Shown in pieces: positions 1 to 11,668 of a stretch of 64,000 bases of DNA. Each line of letters opens with the position of its first letter. Position 1 is the first letter of the stretch. The notes beneath the pieces are model-generated. The model searched no databases. It was given only the letters and a program-made list of their open reading frames with translations, and was not told the DNA's origin. The stretch is from Dendrocalamus latiflorus. Lineage: Eukaryota > Streptophyta > Magnoliopsida > Poales > Poaceae. The position numbers and the translations under genes are program-made. Location of the stretch: assembly GCA_017311315.1 (NCBI GenBank), contig CM029638.1, forward strand, positions 10,784,368 through 10,848,367. The letters are read 5' to 3'.

Positions 1-2542
1 CTGCATTATGAATCCTGACTTTCCAATTTAAATATGTATGTCATTTAATTTGGTGTTAACATGAATCAATAACTATTTAAAGCTTAACCATAAGTCAGTT
101 GCATACATGGCAGCCTCTATTTCAATTTGAATATCATGGCCTAAAGGTTTGTTTATTAATGTTCACATTATTTAATAGTCAAAAAGGATTTTCCTAACCG
201 CTAGGGTAATAAGACAAGGGTTTATGGTTTAAACTTTACAGAGATTAATTTTTATAACATTTACTAATATGCAAGGTTTTAGGCTTCATTGATTAATCAC
301 ATTTCATTTGCTAAGTTGTCATTCCAGGAGAGCATACACCTAACAACATCCCTACTAAGCCTTTAATTAATAGTTAGGATTTAATTAATGGCACCACTAC
401 CATTTTGTCTATAGCTCGATTATTATTAGGCTTAGCGTTGATTTCAATTTAAATTATATTCATCTATCATGGGTTCATGTTTTGACATAGCTATTAATTA
501 ATCATGAACTAAAGTCTCCACATAATCTCATTTATGCCCTTAGTAGATAATTAGATTTAAAATTTAAATATTAAAGTCACACTAATTATTTATCATGATA
601 ACTAGTCCAAATCTAAATCATACATAAACTCCCTAAATCCTTATTTCAATTTTATTAGCTTCCTTAGATTATGCCTAACTTTTCCTAAGCCTTTACTTTA
701 GTGTAGGATCATATCTAAAATGGATGCTATAGGCATACTAGTCATTCATATATGTTAAAAACTAATCCGTAATTCGACATGTATTCAGCTCATGTGTATT
801 TTAATAAATTTTGTACCTTCTATGGATGTATTTTTAATTATGACTAAGGATATTTTTACTAAATTTGGAACTTCTAACCAAAGCCACTTTTCTTTATGAG
901 ATTTGAGACAATTTAACCAAAGTCATCTCTTATTAACATCTTTAATTAAAACCTAGCCTTTTGTTCCAATTACATTAGCTAATTACATATATACTTAATC
1001 TATTATTAAATCTCAAATAATCTTATTTTATATCCTAATTAAATTTAGTAACTTCTCTAAATTAGTCCCTAATTTTTCCACAATTTTCACTAATTAAAAT
1101 GTGGTACAAAAACTGAAATCACACAAAGTGGAAAAGGTGCTGCCGGTGGGATCGAACTCGGGACTTGGGGCAGAGGACTTAGGGCATGCGCTCGGCTAGC
1201 CAAATGGGCAGCGAAGCCTGGCTGACAGAGAGAGGGCGGCAAAATAAGAACAGTTAGAGTTGGGGCAGGATCAGAACAGAGGAGATGGCCGGCGCTTGGT
1301 GTTGAGGTCGCCGGCGGCGGACGGTGGCCGGGGAAGTCGGGGTACCGGGCAAAATGGAGTGCACCGGGAGTGGGGGAGCTAGGGGTGGCGGCAATTTTGC
1401 CGGAGCGGCAGCGAGGCGGGAGGACCATGGTGCGGGGCGGCCGGCGATGAGGTAGAAACGGTGCGCCGGCGGCCGGGAAGGAGAGAGGGGGAATTAGCGT
1501 GCGCATGAGCAACAGAGAAGGCAGGGGAAGCTCACCAAGGGCTTGGCCGTGCCGGGGCAAGGCTGAGGTGGGCCGGCGTCGAGCGAGCGTGGCGACGCAG
1601 AGGGGCTCGTGTGGAGGGAGCTTCTCGGGCGACGAGGACGTCGGCCGCCGGTTGGAGGAGATTCAGGGCCACGCGGTGGTGCTCCACCCTCGAGGAATCG
1701 AGAAGCCATGCTCTACGCCGGTGACTGGCGGTTTTGGCCGGCGGCAGGGAGGAACGGCCGCACGGCTAGCTGAGGGCACCAGAGGCCGATTACCCGAGGG
1801 AGGAGGGAGGGGGCTTCCTGAGGCGCGCCATAATGCGGTCGGAGTGGTGGATCCTCGCCGGAGCGGCCGGGGCGGCGTGAAGCAGCTACAGCCTGCGCAC
1901 AGTCGGAAATGGAAGAAGAGGCAGGGGAGGAAGAGGAGTGGCGCGGGGCTTCTTAAGGTCACGGAGCGTTGCGAAGAAACCGTGGGCGACGGGGGAAAAC
2001 CGTGGGCGGGGGCTGTGCATGGAGGCCACGTGGAGAAAATGTGCTGAGCTCGACGCCACGCGGAGAAAATGTGCTGAGCTCGGCGCAGAGAGAAAGAGAG
2101 GGGAGGAGGAAGAAGCAGCGGGAGGAGAAAAGCGGGCAGGGGCGCGGGGTCCGCTGGCCAGGGAGAGGAAGGGAGAAAGGGGCGGGGCCCGCGTGGTGCG
2201 CGACCGGCCGAGCGGGGGGGATGAAGTTGGGCCGCGCCGGTTCGGCCGGCCTGGCTTCGCCCTCTCTCATTTTTTTTTTATTTTCATTTTTCTTTTTTTT
2301 CCTTTATTACTAGTCCTCTTTTCCTTGCACATGTATAACTCGTGTATAATGTATATATATACATGTATATTTTAATCACTTACTTTTATTTACTAATTAA
2401 GCTAGTATTGTCAAAGTGAGATTTATATTTTATCTTTGGTTGCTTCCTCCTATACTGGATCATCTTTTCAGATTCGTCATTTTAAAATTTTAGTTTTCTA
2501 TTATTCACATATTCCCTTTTTGATATTACTAATGTTTGTTTT

Positions 2543-2601
<59 letters not shown>

Positions 2602-2730
2602 GAGTTCTTAAATTTTGAAACCTCCACCAAATTCAAGAAAACGTCGTAAAATCCAAATTCAAATAGAATATATTGCAACAATAATTCAAGAAATTCATAG
2701 TTTCAAATTTTAAATTTTTGGGATGTTACA
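1..2730 (-). mobile_element. Long LTR, minus strand, cut by left edge
   Basis: Read on the minus strand, this stretch opens at 2730 with TGTAACATCC, the same ten bases that open the solo LTR at 13342. It then shows the same layout: an AT-rich start, a GC-rich middle (about 1140-2260) and an AT-rich end. It breaks the reverse transcriptase of the copia element that begins at 2731, so it inserted later. The other end lies outside the window, so I cannot tell a solo LTR from a full element. The GC-rich middle gives long open frames on both strands that I read as chance. Beyond the ten-base start, I could not align it to the 13342 LTR by eye. Confidence 0.6.
2545..2597. repeat. (TA)n microsatellite
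   Basis: An uninterrupted TA dinucleotide run of about 53 bases, inside the AT-rich start of the left-edge LTR. Confidence 0.95.
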
Positions 2731-3238
2731 CCACAGGAGCAAAAGTCTCGTCATAGTCAACACCATGCTCCTGCTGAAAGCCACGAGCAACAAGACGCGC
2801 CTTATAGCGCTCAAGAGAGCCATCAGAGCGAGTCTTAATCGTATAGACCCACTTACATGTGATGGGATGAGAATGAGATGGCAAAGGAACAAGATCCCAA
2901 GTACCAGTACGCTCGAGGGCAGCAATCTCCTCGGCCATGGCAAGCTGCCACTCAGGGTGAGTAACAGCATCCCGGTAGGAGACAGGCTCCCGAGTAGCTG
3001 CACCAGCAAAGGAAAAACGGGCAGGAGGCCGAATCGACTGGCGATCGCGGAGAGCATAGCGAGGAGAAGATGACCCATCAGGGGACGATGGAGCATCAGA
3101 AGAAGATGGAACATCAGAAGAAGAATGCTCATCTGGAAGGTCCGCAATGCGTGGTCGACGAGTGTAGACGATAAGGGGAGGAGGAACTGTAGTGGGAGGA
3201 ACCTGCGGAGTCGTAGGAGACGACACAGGCGGCGACAA
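2726..3238 (-). pseudogene. Copia reverse transcriptase, N-terminal fragment
   Basis: This frame contains the start of the copia RT domain: a stretch with EPVSYRDAV, then WQLAMAEEIAALERTGTWDLV, then CKWVYTIK, YKARLVARGF and DYDETFAP. The domain stops right after that motif because the LTR at 2730 joins there and supplies a stop codon. The catalytic YVDD motif and RNase H are absent. The frame differs from that of the upstream gag-integrase ORF, while plant copia elements normally use one continuous frame, so a small indel near 3238 is likely. Confidence 0.85.
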
Positions 3239-5777
3239 ACGGTGAAGAGGCCACAGGGGGAATATGTGGAGACTCAGTGGAACAGGTGGACGAGGGCAAA
3301 ACAGATATAGGTGTATCTGGAAAGGTCAAGAAAGACAGAGGCTCTACAGAGGAAGCCGAAGGAGAGGCAGGACGTGGGTAGAATGGACGAGACTCGTCGA
3401 AAGTCACATCCCGAGAAACCCGCATCCGTCGATCAACAGGATCCCAGCACCGATAGCCCTTGTGCTCGGCACTATATCCCAGAAAAACACACTCAACAGA
3501 CTGAGCGGTCAGTTTGGTGCGTTCTCGAGGGGCAAGGAGAACGTAGCAAACACAGCCAAACAGACGAAGAGCAGAGTAGTCAGGAAGAAGACCACAGAGA
3601 CGCTCAACAGGGATCGCACCCTTAAGAGCAGAAGAGGGCTGTATGTTGACGAGATAGGTGGCAGTGGAAACAGCCTCGGCCCAAAAGTGAGGTGGAATAG
3701 AGGCGGCGATCATCAGAGCACGAGCCGTCTCAAGGAGGTGACGATGCTTGCGCTCAGCGACACCATTCTGAGCATGAGCACCAGGACAAGAGAACTGAGC
3801 GAGAGTGCCCTGCTCAGCAAGGAAGCTGCGCAGGTGACGAGAGAGGTACTCACCAGCAGAATCAGCTCTAAAGACACGAATAGGAGTGGAGAACTGTGTG
3901 TGTATCATAGTGGCAAATTGTTTATAGATAGGTAAGACCTCACTACGAGAAGACATGAAATATATCCAAGTGTGGCGAGAGAAATCATCTATAAAAATAA
4001 TATAATAACGATGACCCCCTTTCGAAACGAAGGGAGCCGGACCCCAAACATCTGAATGAACAAGATCAAAAGGACGCTGAGACACAGTCTCACTATGAGG
4101 ATAAGGAAGCTGAATCTGTTTACCTAACTTACAGCCCTGACAATCTAAAGACACGTCTCCTGAGACAGACCCCAGAAGACCACGACGAACTAAGGACGAC
4201 AAACGGGATCCACACAGATGGCCAAGACGGTGATGCCACTGCTGGAAAGAGCCGGTAGACGAAGTGGCAGAAGCAGAGAGACTGGCACCGATGGTGGCAG
4301 CGGAAGGAAGGTGAAGCCAGTCAAGCTCCCAGAGACGCTGTGAGTCACGGCGCCGAGGGCCAGAACCAACCAGAGCTCCCGTGTGGCAGTCCTGAACACA
4401 ACAAGAGTCAGAGTCGAGAATAACCCGATAACCAAGGTCAGTAATCTGCCCCGCAGAAAGAAGCTGCAAGGTAAGGCGAGGAACGTGAGCAACAGAAGGA
4501 ACATGAAAAGAGGAGTTGCTAAGAGATCCTCGACCAGAGACAGAAAGAGATGTTCTATCAGCAGTAAGAACACTGACAGGTGAATCAAGAGGTGTAATAG
4601 AAGACAGAGTGGAAGGATCAGGAGTCATGTGAAAAGATGCTCCAGAATCAAGAATCCACGGGGAGGTACCTGACTGTGTAGGAGGTGGTCTCTCAGTGCC
4701 TGAAGAATCAGTAGCAGAACCTGCAGAACCTATCGAGGGAGAACCTGAAGCGGCAAGTAGGCGTCGAAGTCTGGCTATCTCCTGCTCGGTGAGAGAAGCT
4801 GCTGAAGAAGTCGAGGCAGACGTCGTCGTAGAAGCACTAGTGCCAATAGAAGAACGGCGTGAAAGATGCCGCTTCTTCTTGTAGCACTGGGACTCAGTGT
4901 GGCCATCCTTGTCGCAGTAGGAACAGTGAGGACGGCCACCTACAGACGGAGGACGGCCACCACCACCTGTGGTAGCCGCTGGAGGAGGCAGTGTAGCAGG
5001 CGGACGAGCGGCGAGCACAGAGGGGAGTGGCATCAGACCAGCACCACTCAAACGAGTCTCCTCTGCGCGTATCTCGGTAAGAGCCTCCAGGAGAGTGACA
5101 CGAGGGTGGCGTGCAAGGAGCTGAGCACGCCTTTGCTCGAACTCAGGACGAAGGCGAGTAAGGAACTCGTAAACCCGCTGAAACTCCAGGTCAGCACGAA
5201 CCTCCAGGCAACACGGACAGGTACGACAGCCAGCAGTGCGAAGTGAGTCCAACTGACGCCAGACAGCAGAGCTCTGAGCGTAAAAGGCGTCAACAGTAGC
5301 ATCACCCTGCTGAAGAGAGTGCTCCTGGCGGACCACGGATAGGTACAGGGCATCACCGGAGGGCTCGTAGCGCTGACGAAGATGAGTCCACATCTGGAAA
5401 GCCGAAGAGAGTCCCACAACCTCAGAAGAAAACTGAGGCTGGACACTGGCGATGAAGACAGCAGCAGCCCGAGCGTCGTCATCGTACCACTGAGTGTAGA
5501 CGGTCAGACGATCTTTGTAGGAATCCAGAGCCTCCTGGTAGGCAATGGAAGCTTTATCATCAGCTTCAGCATCAGCAGCGGCCTTATCGGCTGTCGGAGG
5601 CAATGCAACAGGCGTAGGCTCCGTCGGAGGAATAGGGCAAGGCGGGCAGGTGACATCGCCAGAGAGGACGCCCCAGAGACGAAGACCACGCATGTGAATG
5701 CGCATGTGAGACGCGAAATCGGTGTAATTAACACCATCAAAGATCACCGGGCAGCGAGGGAGGGAAACGGTGCCCAT
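3129..5777 (-). CDS. Copia gag-protease-integrase polyprotein (partial)
   Basis: 882-codon frame of a Ty1/copia polyprotein. In order it shows a gag region in the N-terminal third, a CCHC zinc knuckle (C-x2-C-x4-H-x4-C, around CSYCDKDGHTESQC), an aspartic protease motif WILDSGASFHMT, a pre-integrase HHCC-like segment (WHHRLGHL ... CQGCKLGK), and an integrase core starting near HSDVWGPA with FIDDFSRHTW, ending in a region with FLGYSAEHKGYRCWDP. The last roughly 35 residues after 3238 are out of frame with the real continuation in the neighbouring RT fragment. The start at 5777 follows the GC-rich leader and fits the family, but is not proven. Confidence 0.88.
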   Translation of the reverse strand: MGTVSLPRCPVIFDGVNYTDFASHMRIHMRGLRLWGVLSGDVTCPPCPIPPTEPTPVALPPTADKAAADAEADDKASIAYQEALDSYKDRLTVYTQWYDDDARAAAVFIASVQPQFSSEVVGLSSAFQMWTHLRQRYEPSGDALYLSVVRQEHSLQQGDATVDAFYAQSSAVWRQLDSLRTAGCRTCPCCLEVRADLEFQRVYEFLTRLRPEFEQRRAQLLARHPRVTLLEALTEIRAEETRLSGAGLMPLPSVLAARPPATLPPPAATTGGGGRPPSVGGRPHCSYCDKDGHTESQCYKKKRHLSRRSSIGTSASTTTSASTSSAASLTEQEIARLRRLLAASGSPSIGSAGSATDSSGTERPPPTQSGTSPWILDSGASFHMTPDPSTLSSITPLDSPVSVLTADRTSLSVSGRGSLSNSSFHVPSVAHVPRLTLQLLSAGQITDLGYRVILDSDSCCVQDCHTGALVGSGPRRRDSQRLWELDWLHLPSAATIGASLSASATSSTGSFQQWHHRLGHLCGSRLSSLVRRGLLGSVSGDVSLDCQGCKLGKQIQLPYPHSETVSQRPFDLVHSDVWGPAPFVSKGGHRYYIIFIDDFSRHTWIYFMSSRSEVLPIYKQFATMIHTQFSTPIRVFRADSAGEYLSRHLRSFLAEQGTLAQFSCPGAHAQNGVAERKHRHLLETARALMIAASIPPHFWAEAVSTATYLVNIQPSSALKGAIPVERLCGLLPDYSALRLFGCVCYVLLAPRERTKLTAQSVECVFLGYSAEHKGYRCWDPVDRRMRVSRDVTFDESRPFYPRPASPSASSVEPLSFLTFPDTPISVLPSSTCSTESPHIPPVASSPFVAACVVSYDSAGSSHYSSSSPYRLHSSTTHCGPSR

Positions 5778-6548
5778 TGGTAGGCGGCGCTGGACGGCGC
5801 GGCGACCAAGGCAACGAAGTCTAACAGGCGGCGCTGGACGGCGCGGCGGTTAGAACGACGTTTTTTTTTTGCTTCTTTTTTTTTGCTTTTTTTTTCTTTT
5901 CGGTCGGTTACTGGGTTAAAACCCGACCGAGAGAAGCCGACCGAGGGGGCTCGAGCAGGCGAAGTCGGCGGGGCTGACGGGGCTCAAGCGGGCGGAGTCG
6001 GCGACCCGGCGAGCGGAGGCGGCGGCCCGGCGAGCGGAGGCGGCGGCCCGGCGCGCGGACCCGGCACGGGGAGGAGGCGGCGGCCCGGCGAGTAGAGGCG
6101 GGCCGCGAGAGGAGGCGGCGGCCCGGCGCGGGAGGCGGCGGCAGCGGCCCGGAGAAGGCGGCGTCGGCCACCAGCGGGCGGAGCAGAGGTGAGCGGCGGC
6201 GTCGGCCACCAGCGGTTGGAGGCGGCGCAGCCGGCAGCGGAGATGGTGGGCGGAGTCCGGCGGCGGCAGATCCGGAAGAGAAGCCGACGGTGGAGGCGAG
6301 GCCGGGCGGGGGAGGCGCCCAGGCCGGCGACGACGGCAGAGGCGGCACGCGGGAGTCGGCGGGGCCGACGGCGCGGGAGTCGGCGGGGCCGACAGCGGTG
6401 AGCTCGAGCGGGCAGGCTCGGGCGGAGTCGGACGGAGCCGCCGGCGGAAGGACAGAGGCGACGAGGGAGTCGGCGGCAGCGGCGAAGCGACGGGAACGGG
6501 AAACCCTAGAGTCGGCGGCGCCGCCGAAACAACGGGGAACCCTAGGTA
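5778..6548 (-). repeat. GC-rich untranslated leader of the copia element
   Basis: Very GC-rich stretch between the PBS and gag. It contains short tandem repeats, for example a unit of about 21 bases built on gcggaggcggcggcccgg near 6010-6060, and repeated gagtcggcggggccgac-like units near 6355-6395. A 28-base segment at 5781-5808 recurs at 5822-5849. Open frames here on both strands look like by-products of base composition. Confidence 0.6.
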
Positions 6549-6561
6549 CGCTCTGATACCA

Positions 6562-6701
6562 TGTTATGAATTTGTTATGAATAGCGCTTGTATTCATATG
6601 AGGCCAATGGGCCGGTATATATACACGAAGTACAGGTGGGAAATATGCAAAGAACCCCTTATAACAATGGGGAATAACAAACTATACATATATCTCTAAC
6701 A
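6562..6701 (-). mobile_element. Copia LTR (140 bp)
   Basis: On the minus strand it runs from TGTTAGAGATATATG to ATTCATAACA, a TG...CA terminus, with a TATA-like tract (TGTATATATAC) inside. Next to it lies the PBS TGGTATCAGAG (about 6550-6560), complementary to initiator tRNA-Met as in most plant copia elements. At 140 bp it is short for the class. Confidence 0.8.
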
Positions 6702-8712
6702 ATAATCACTAGTATATAAGATGCAAAGTCAGCCCGATCGAACGAGATCCTAGCTGGTGTGATGTTGTGCTGTCCATTTGATGACATGCTGAACCTTTTC
6801 TTCTCAGTTGATTTCTATTCTTTCCCTGTTTTCTTTTCAGAAAGTTGTGCATTTTCCCTGTACAATTACCTTATTGTTTTTCTTGTTTCCTATCAATCCA
6901 GCACAGCATCACACTGAATTATTTCCGGTTTCCACGATTCAATAAACGTAGACATCATAATTTAACATATGTGTTTACTTAATGTAGAGCTGAAAGCTGT
7001 CGATGGTGATTCTTTTTGCCAAATGCCCGATTCTTTTACAGTTCCAACAGACCAGACAAAGCAAACTCCAGGTGTAATTGGTATTCCTATATAAATTATT
7101 GCTGTCACCAGTGGATGAAGCCAGGAAACAAGCGAGATTAGCTTCGTTTTTGAGTCGATGACCTCAGAAAAATAATTTGTTAGAAAGTATATACTCGTCT
7201 AGAAGTGTTCCTGTCGCCGATTCTAGAACAGAACCTTCAGAAAGCGTCAGTTTATTCGTATTTTTTGAGAACACAAAGCCCCACGCGTCTTGCTTGTAGA
7301 ACCTGGGGTTATCAAACCTGACCGATGGAACATGGAGCTAAGCACCAAATTTCTTCCTTGTCGACGTCGTCCTGATTCGTACCGTTTGCGAGTTGGCCTG
7401 AATATTATCCCTGCAGCTTAGACGATTGACCTTTTGGGAAAACAATGGTCAGAGAGGAAGGGGGTCTCGACAGCGAGTTGCAACTGCTGCCGTCTTTCCT
7501 CCCACCGTTAAATGTTCAGACTTGACAGAGGCAGCTAGGCAGCAATCACACACGAAATCGCTTTATTGCTGAGATCATCAGCCCTGATGGGATGGATTGT
7601 CAAAGTTAACCTGGCCGCAATTTTGTCAGAATGAACTATTACTGACTTCAGCAATCAGGAAGCACGGCAGGCGGGTACAAGGCCAAGGCCTTTTGGTACT
7701 TGGATTGCGCCTGGAACGAGTAGTGGCCCAGACAGAGGCCCAATTAATTTGATCGTCTTGAGGCCGTGATCTGTAGGCCGCCTCCAACACAAGTCGGTTT
7801 AGTAGGCTCGAACCATCCGTCCACCGTGCAACAAGGGCACGCGAGAAAGCGAAGTGTGAAGCCAGGTGACCAATGCAAGGCGAGGAGGACCGACGAGCCG
7901 TGGACCATCCCTTTCAGTTTCAGGCCCCTTCTAAACAGCAGCGATTGCTTCTAGTTTCTAGCTTTCAAAAGTTAAAAGGCTGTTTGAAACATATTATCTT
8001 CTTGACACGGTTTTTTTTCCTATTATCTATCGAGATATAACAGTGTTTTTATTTTTTTTCTCTATTTTCTTTAATTGAATATCTAAAAAAACTAGCCTGA
8101 CGCTCCTTGCTCCATCCGTGACAACACCACCATCCACTTCATCTTGGTGCACGCACCCCCGAAAGCTGGGGCCGAAAACCACTGGAACCAAAAGAGGAAA
8201 CTGAAAGAGAAGCGCAGTACAAAAAGCAGCCGGGGAAGATGGTGAAGCGATCATCATTGAGCCCAAAGGCATGCACCACTAGCGCAGGCACTGCACGTCT
8301 GCACAGGTGTCACCGAAGTCGGGACAGGGCTAACGTAGCTTTTGGTCTCTCTCTGTGACTTTGTTGTCGGATAAACCCTCCGACACGGAATTCCGGTTGC
8401 GACGGTCAAAGAAAGAAAAGCATCCATAAACATCTCTGCACTCTGATATATACAAGGCAAATAGATAGATATTACATTGCGTTGAGCATATATATATTTG
8501 CCCCAATGCTCCTGAACAGAGCAGCCAGTTTACAGTTCTTTTGACTCTTCTGAAAACTAATGGCTGCCACAAACTCTAGCTTGCTAAATTGATCATCCCA
8601 CCCACAATATTTTACAGAAAAACCACAACTCACACACAGATGCATCACGTCAAGAACTTAATGCGTTAGGAGGGGGAGATCAGAGCTGGACATGCGTGTG
8701 GTGTTAATTAAT
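6702..8712. other. Intergenic, no gene recognised
   Basis: About 2 kb between the copia LTR and the cupin gene. The open frames here are short and unlike any family I know. The part next to the cupin stop (about 8300-8712) would hold the 3' UTR of that minus-strand gene. I see no repeat with clear termini. Confidence 0.5.
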
Positions 8713-9140
8713 TTAGGAGGAATCGAAGTTGTAGTGCTTGTCGACGCCGACGACGACGTCCCAGGTGCAGCTGAGGCCCTTGGGGAAGACGACGAGGTCG
8801 CCGGCGCCGAACTCGACGCACTCGGAGTCTGAGGAGCCCTTGACGGTGGCCTTCACCCTGCCCTTGAGGAGATAGCACGTCAGCCTCGCGTCGAACTTGA
8901 GAGGGAACTTCCCCGGCGGACAGCCCCATCTTCCATGCATATGCAACACGCAATTCCCTCTTGATATATATGGATGGAACAGAAAATACGAAAAGAAAAG
9001 AGAAGAAAGCTAGATTACTTGGGCCAGGATTTGACGCCGAGTTGAAGCAAGCGCGCCTCCGGTGGGTTCTTCTCGACGGTGATGGAGAGGCTGGGCGTGT
9101 TTGCCTCTATGGTAGAACCTGGATTTGAAGTCGTCCCCAT
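8713..9140 (-). CDS. Small cupin-domain protein (DUF861-like)
   Basis: Two-exon gene on the minus strand: exon 1 at 9019-9140 and exon 2 at 8713-8929, joined in phase 2 over an 89-bp GT-AG intron, giving about 112 residues. The protein starts MGTTSNPG, has EARLLQLGVKSWPKWGC across the splice, then a single beta-barrel cupin segment with ATVKGSSDSECVEFGAGDLV and VFPKGLSCTWDV, and ends HYNFDSS. This length and pattern match the short plant RmlC-like cupins of the cupin_3/DUF861 group, related to the ureidoglycine aminohydrolase fold. The substrate is unknown and the plant members are poorly characterised. There is no transit peptide obvious to me. It stands alone, and its promoter would lie between 9141 and the MITE at 9293-9525. 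Confidence 0.8.
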
Positions 9141-9292
9141 GAGCTGGCTAGCTGAGCTAGAGTAAGAGGCCGGTGCACTACTACTGGACACTAGTTAAAG
9201 GAGAGGTAAGAGAAACTAAAGGGAGGCGCAGCCAGTTGCGTCGCTTGTGGTTGGGAGGAGCTCCAAGCGCACTTGGAGCGGAAGGAGGCTTA

Positions 9293-9525
9293 TGTACTTT
9301 TCGACTTCTAAAAGTGGCTTTTGGTTTTTGCTACAGTACTTAACTTTCAAACGAACTATTTTTTCGAGACGGAGTCTACAAGTTAATTGTAGTACATGTT
9401 AAAAGCCTAACATCTGTACCAGCCAAAATCGCAAATGAATATCTTTCTCTCCGTAATATCTGTCGCGAACAGCGAAAATTCAAAAATTTCAGCCAAAAGT
9501 CGCAACCATAAAGAACAGGCCCTTA
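9293..9525 (-). mobile_element. hAT-like MITE, copy C
   Basis: Inverted copy of the MITE also found at 11669-11880 and 12273-12510. Shared landmarks, read on its own strand, are a start near GGGCCTGTTCTTTA, a block with GAAATTTTTGAATTTT, ACGGAGAGA..GATA, AAATACTCTGTTT-like sequence and CTACAG. It lies about 150 bp upstream of the cupin start codon. Confidence 0.7.
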
Positions 9526-9632
9526 TATGGAGAAGGAATCTCTGCATTTCTTGCCCATTAGTTACTGCATCCACGTCCATCAAATAGGAGTTTGCTCTTG
9601 TTATCCATCGAGCAAAATCCAAGTATTTAGCT

Positions 9633-10233
9633 TGTAGCACCCACGTGTCGATGTAAGATACTATTATAGAGCATCATCGCTAAAATAAAGAATAATAATA
9701 AAAGTAATAATAGAAACCATAGGACTGGTCCACTTCTAACCAAATAAAGAACAAATAAACAACAACTAGTGGCAAACCACGGTGCTGAAAACTCAAGTGC
9801 TCCCACCAATGCATGAGGCTATTACTCCACTGGCCTTTTACCAGAGAATGGAAGGAGTAAGCGTGAGATTTGAAGATCTCAGCAAGTACCTAACAACGGT
9901 CGCAACATGATGAGTAAGGAACAGGTAATACAAGCAAAATATGTAAAGGACACGCAAACACAAGCAAGCAATTGACATATATTAAGTGCAAAGAAACTAG
10001 GTTATCAAAAACACTGATATGGATTGGAGATAGAGATCACAGAAATAATTGCACTAAAGATAAATGTTATTTAGCAATTTATGACAATGGCGCTAGCGAT
10101 TACTCCCCATATACTTGGTTATACGAGAATAGTCAAGCACAACACTGTCAACTACTGTATAACCGCATACGGGGTGTAATATCCTGAGTAACAAGAGTGT
10201 ACGGCCCCCGTACGTCAAGTGAGTGGAAATCTC

Positions 10234-10312
<79 letters not shown>

Positions 10313-10850
10313 CTTAGGTCAGGTAACCGTTATATTATTAACATGTTATATGGTGTGAATTTAAGGGAACTAAGAGAAAGCTAAGATAATATTAGGAGAA
10401 GTAAAAGGATTTGCTAAGATTGGAAATGGAGAAACATAATTCCCGATATGATGATGATAGGGGATGATAATATGGTGATAAGGTAACTAATACATCATAA
10501 ACAGATTATATAATATGAATTTAAGGGAATTAAGAGATGACTAGGTTAAGGCTATGATAAGTGGAAGGGGTTGTTGAGGCTAGAAATGAAAAGCGGGGTT
10601 GTTAAGGCTAGAAACGAAAAGCTTAACTCCCGATATGAGGTGATATGAAATGATAACAAGGTGGTAGAGATCTAGGAATTAATCTAAAAGGGATATTATA
10701 ACATAGCCCACACAAGGGTTGTCATTCATCCAAGTTCTATTATGTGTTAAGTGATTATTAGTCAGGTTAACATGCATCATGCACATACAAGTCCGTCATG
10801 GCCCACATATAACATCAAACAGTTAATGGATTGTGGTATCAAGAGCTAAA
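9633..10850 (+). mobile_element. Probable LTR plus PBS of a degraded retroelement
   Basis: The segment opens with TGTAGCACCCACGTG, like the TGTARCACCC start of many grass gypsy LTRs. It runs to about 10821 (…AAACA) and is followed at 10834 by TGGTATCAAGAGC, which resembles a tRNA-Met primer-binding site. Inside are two degenerate copies of a block of about 170 bp (near 10344 and 10500) containing gaatttaagggaa and cccgatatga. No second LTR, target duplication or coding domain is visible, so this is a fragment at best. Confidence 0.4.
10236..10311. repeat. (AT)n microsatellite
   Basis: An uninterrupted AT dinucleotide run of about 76 bases inside the probable LTR fragment. Confidence 0.95.
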
Positions 10851-11173
10851 ACATAGCAGCCCTAATGTAAAAAAAAGTGCTAATAATTTTAAACCTTTTA
10901 AACCTAAATTAAATATGTTCATATGTTACCCCCCTTAATGGTTGAAGCACTACTTCTAAATCATCAATTAAAAGCATAAGTTCTATAGCATAATTAACTA
11001 AGCATTCTACTAAACCTAAGAGCATGTGAAACAAGATAACAATATTAAAAGTCTATACCCAAATAAGTATTGGTAATATGATAATAATCAGACAAGCATG
11101 GTAATGTGGTACTAACCAGGTAAGGTTTAGTAATATGCCAATAGCTAGGTAATTTTAATAATATAATGTTGGC

Positions 11174-11262
11174 CAAGTATCGTTAGTGATATGATATTAG
11201 CCAGGTATCGTTAGTGATATGATATTAACCAAGTAATCATGAGTGATATGATAATTATACTC
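11174..11262. repeat. Short tandem repeat, about 28-bp unit
   Basis: Three successive units built on caggtatcgttagtgatatg. The first two are nearly identical and the third is diverged (ccaagtaatcatgagtgata). Similar weaker units occur upstream from about 11070. The flanks 10851-11170 and 11263-11637 hold nothing I recognise. Confidence 0.75.
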
Positions 11263-11668
11263 AATGATAAGGTGACAAGTAATCTGGAAACACATGATAT
11301 GCGAGACGGAAAGGTCACGGCCGCGAGGTACTTGCCATGAGCACGCTCGGCGGACACGCTGCATGAAGGATCTGGAATGCACAACCGCACGAACGCTCCC
11401 TCAACAGCTGTGTAAAATCCTACACGATGGAATGGAAGCCGATCAGGCACAGATGGGTTCGATAAAGGAATGACAGGAGATAAACTTGATTGGAGAGGAA
11501 ACAGGTTCACTAGCCCCACGACCAAGTGAAACGCCGTTTAGTAGTACGAACGGTCGTTCGACCCAAGCGGGACGCTGTTGGGCCGAGCGAAATGACGTTC
11601 GGCCGTCGGCCGTCGTCGTCGCCGCCATGGCCATTCTCGTAACCCTATTTTGGAGCACAAGCTTATGT

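Larger units (their letters stand above)
2731..6701 (-). mobile_element. Ty1/copia retrotransposon, truncated
   Basis: Minus-strand element read from 6701 downwards. It has a short LTR, a PBS of the TGGTATCAGAG type next to it, a long GC-rich leader, a gag-protease-integrase frame and the start of reverse transcriptase. The sequence is cut at 2730 where another LTR has inserted, so most of RT, RNase H and the second LTR should lie beyond the left edge, if they survive. A frameshift near 3238 separates integrase from RT. The element is therefore not coding-competent as seen. A target duplication cannot be checked. Confidence 0.9.

Noticed and set aside
1140..1210. tRNA-like A and B box words in the left LTR
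   Set aside because: The words ggatcgaactcgggac and tagccaaatgggc resemble tRNA boxes, but no foldable acceptor stem is visible and the spacing is poor. Treated as chance or as an old SINE trace.
1494..2375. Several overlapping ORFs up to 182 codons on both strands
   Set aside because: Caused by the GC-rich part of an LTR. They show no domain, biased composition and arginine/glycine-rich translations.
5883..6597. ORF of 229 codons on the minus strand in the copia leader
   Set aside because: Reads as A/P/R low-complexity sequence, with short tandem DNA repeats. It lies between PBS and gag and has no family features.
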